Assembly: GCF_902459535.1 (NCBI RefSeq)
Contig: NZ_LR699553.1
Span: 1,550,001 to 1,614,000, forward strand
Origin: Paraburkholderia dioscoreae
GTDB lineage: Bacteria > Pseudomonadota > Gammaproteobacteria > Burkholderiales > Burkholderiaceae
DNA: 64,000 nt
Direction of reading: 5' to 3'
In this document: piece after piece, positions 62,393-64,000 of the stretch
Layout: the number at the start of each line of letters is the position of its first letter
Position numbering within the stretch: position 1 is the stretch's first letter
Notes under the pieces: model-generated
Seen by the model: the letters and a program-made list of their open reading frames with translations, nothing else
Told to the model about the DNA's origin: nothing
Databases searched by the model: none
Made by a program: the position numbers and the translations under genes

Positions 62393-63442
62393 ATGGCCCG
62401 CACGTCCAGCCCTGCTCGCACCACGCAAGTCGCCATCGTCGCGTTGCCGCCCGTGTCCATGTCGGGCGTCGGGCCGATTGTCGATGCGCTCAATCTCGCC
62501 AATGAAATCGACGGCCGCGCGCTGTACCGCGTGCAGGTGTGTTCGTGGGACGGCCGCGCGGTGCCGCTTTCGGGCGGCGCGCACTGGGCCGCCGACGCCG
62601 CCTTCGGCGATGCGATCTCCTGCGACTGGCTGATCATCGTCAGCGAGCGGTTCCAGCAGTTCGCCGACTATCGCCTCTTTCTGGCCAGCCTGTCGCGCGT
62701 CGGCCAGCGCACGCCGCTCGTCACCGGGATTCACCACGGCGTATGGTGGCTCGCTATGGCCGGGCAGTTGTCCGGCTACCGCGTGAGCGTCAACTGGGAA
62801 ACCTATCAGCAGTTCTCCGAGCAGTTCGAACGCTCCATCGTCACGCAACAGATCTTCGAAATCGACCGCGATCGCGCGACCTGCGCGGGCGGTCAGGCAA
62901 CCGTCGACTTCATGCTGGCGATGATCGGCCGCGAGCACGGTCCCGAACTCGCGGATCGCATTGCCGACACGCTCGGCGTGGGCGCATTGCGCGCGGGTGA
63001 GGAGCGTCAGCGTATTCCGTTCGTGACCGCGCCGGGCGAGCGCCACCCGCGTCTGAACGACGCATTGCTGCTGATGGAAGCGAATATCGAGGATCCGCTT
63101 ACCACCGATGAGATCGCGGGTCTGGTCGGCGTGTCGCGGCGGCAGTTGGAACGTCTGTTTCGCCAGTATCTCGGCTCGATGCCGTCCAAATACTACCTGG
63201 GGCTGCGGCTTTCGAAAGCGCGCACGCAATTGCAGCGCACCAGCAAATCGGTGGTGCAGATCAGTCTGGCTTGCGGGTTTTCGTCGGCGGCGCACTTTTC
63301 GAATGCGTACCGCGAACGCTTTGGTGTCACACCGCGCGAGGATCGTCGTAACTGGATCGACAGGCAGACCGGCGCGAGCGGCGCCGCGGCCAGCGAGCCG
63401 CGGCCGGGCGCGCTGATCGAGCGGCCGGATCAGGCGGATTGA
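62393..63442 (+). CDS. argR: ArgR/AruR-type AraC-family regulator with DJ-1/PfpI domain
   Basis: 349 residues from ATG 62393 (TTG 62378 also open). An N-terminal glutamine-amidotransferase-like (DJ-1/PfpI) domain spans ~10-200 and a C-terminal pair of AraC helix-turn-helices ~235-320 (TDEIAGLVGVSRRQLERLFRQYLG, LACGFSSAAHFSNAYRERFG). This is the Pseudomonas ArgR type, an arginine-responsive activator of the AST pathway and transport genes, not the small E. coli ArgR. Located between the transporter and astC as in Pseudomonas aot-argR/aru loci. Confidence 0.88.
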   Translation: MARTSSPARTTQVAIVALPPVSMSGVGPIVDALNLANEIDGRALYRVQVCSWDGRAVPLSGGAHWAADAAFGDAISCDWLIIVSERFQQFADYRLFLASLSRVGQRTPLVTGIHHGVWWLAMAGQLSGYRVSVNWETYQQFSEQFERSIVTQQIFEIDRDRATCAGGQATVDFMLAMIGREHGPELADRIADTLGVGALRAGEERQRIPFVTAPGERHPRLNDALLLMEANIEDPLTTDEIAGLVGVSRRQLERLFRQYLGSMPSKYYLGLRLSKARTQLQRTSKSVVQISLACGFSSAAHFSNAYRERFGVTPREDRRNWIDRQTGASGAAASEPRPGALIERPDQAD

Positions 63443-63681
63443 GGCTTTGCCGAGGCTGCGCGGAAGCTTTGCCGAGGCGCGCTCCGAAGCACGAGATGAA
63501 GCGGCGCCGGGCAGAGGCTGATCTACGCAAAGAGGCGTGGTCGGGGGCTGGCGGCACAGCCCGCGCAAAATGCCGCCCGTTCGCGTGGAACCTCATAGAA
63601 AGCGTCGCGTATGCGCAAGACGTATTGCGCGCCGTTACCTACACTAGCTGTATCACCTCTCACCTGTAACGAGGATTTGCC

Positions 63682-64000
63682 ATGAACGACCTGACAGTGA
63701 CACGCCAGACCTTCGACGAAGTCATGGTGCCGGTGTTTTCTCCCGCCGCCTTCGTGCCGGACCGCGGTCTCGGCTCACGCGTCTGGGATACGCAGGGCCG
63801 CGACTATATCGACTTCGCCGGCGGCATCGCTGTCACCGCGCTCGGTCATGGGCATCCCGAACTGCTGAAAGTGCTGCACGAGCAGGGCGGCAAGCTGTGG
63901 CATATCGGCAATGGCTACACCAACGAGCCGGTGCTGCGTCTGGCCAAACGCCTCGAAGAGCTGACGTTCGCCGACCGCGCATTCTTCGCCAACTCGGGTG
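63682..64000 (+). CDS. astC: Succinylornithine/acetylornithine aminotransferase, cut by right edge
   Basis: The first 106 residues of a class III PLP aminotransferase: NDLTVTRQTFDEVMVPVFSPAAF, GRDYIDFAGGIAVTALGHGHP, FANSG. This N-terminus is typical of AstC/AruC and ArgD. The neighbours (ArgR-type regulator, arginine-type transporter) favour AstC of the arginine succinyltransferase pathway. ATG 63682 follows cgagga. The rest lies outside the window. Confidence 0.9.
   Translation, partial: MNDLTVTRQTFDEVMVPVFSPAAFVPDRGLGSRVWDTQGRDYIDFAGGIAVTALGHGHPELLKVLHEQGGKLWHIGNGYTNEPVLRLAKRLEELTFADRAFFANSG

Noticed and set aside
1..64000. tRNA, rRNA, CRISPR, insertion sequence or prophage
   Set aside because: Scanned for T-loop patterns, regular repeats, transposase motifs and terminal repeats; none found.

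Overview
The window looks like a chromosome segment of a Burkholderiaceae member, most likely Paraburkholderia or Burkholderia sensu lato. This is inferred from the high G+C content, the Burkholderia-like versions of most proteins, and the gene mix (hut operon with HutF/HutG, arginine-succinyltransferase locus, glgC-glgA, many LysR regulators). No rRNA, tRNA, CRISPR array, insertion sequence or phage was seen. Gene density is high and operons are tight, with many 1-8 bp overlaps.

Layout. 1-10.6 kb: the 3' part of a Pel exopolysaccharide operon (pelD, cut by the left edge, then pelE, pelF, pelG). It is followed by two secreted PelA-hydrolase/GH114-like proteins, then galE and glmS, which would supply UDP-amino sugars. 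10.8-13.1 kb: Cu(I)-type P1B ATPase. 13.2-16.7 kb: an alpha/beta-hydrolase remnant, a degenerate HD-GYP/LuxR regulator, and a divergent argO/argP pair with a dyad operator. 16.7-20.9 kb: a heavy-metal type two-component system with a CusR-like box, and a type II NADH dehydrogenase. 21-32.3 kb: LysR regulators beside an M20 amidohydrolase/MHS transporter pair, an MFS exporter coupled to a PRC-barrel lipoprotein, a purine permease, and an SDR/LysR divergent pair.

32.4-40.9 kb: a complete histidine utilisation operon, hutH-hutC-hutU-hutD-hutI-hutF-hutG. Three palindromic HutC-type boxes lie in front of hutH. The presence of HutF and HutG indicates the five-step route, in which formiminoglutamate goes via N-formylglutamate to glutamate plus formate. 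41-47.8 kb: a 46-residue His-rich secreted peptide, a phage-repressor-like regulator, a periplasmic transglutaminase-like protein, a branched-chain amino acid binding protein, a small acidic protein and pdxY. 48.1-50.9 kb: glgC-glgA. 51.3-59.8 kb: a patchwork containing an exported hydrolase, an LLM oxidoreductase, a class II aldolase, a four-rhodanese protein, a BamE-like lipoprotein and a patatin, with several gene remnants between them. 60-64 kb: basic amino acid ABC permeases and ATPase, an ArgR-type AraC regulator, and the start of astC/aruC (cut by the right edge).

The most unusual spots are these: the decoupled PelA-like hydrolases behind pelG; the HD-GYP/LuxR protein that has lost its metal-binding HD residues; the His-rich exported peptide; the broken cysteine-dioxygenase gene abutting two small antisense genes at 55 kb; and the tandem dyads ahead of the BamE-like lipoprotein gene.
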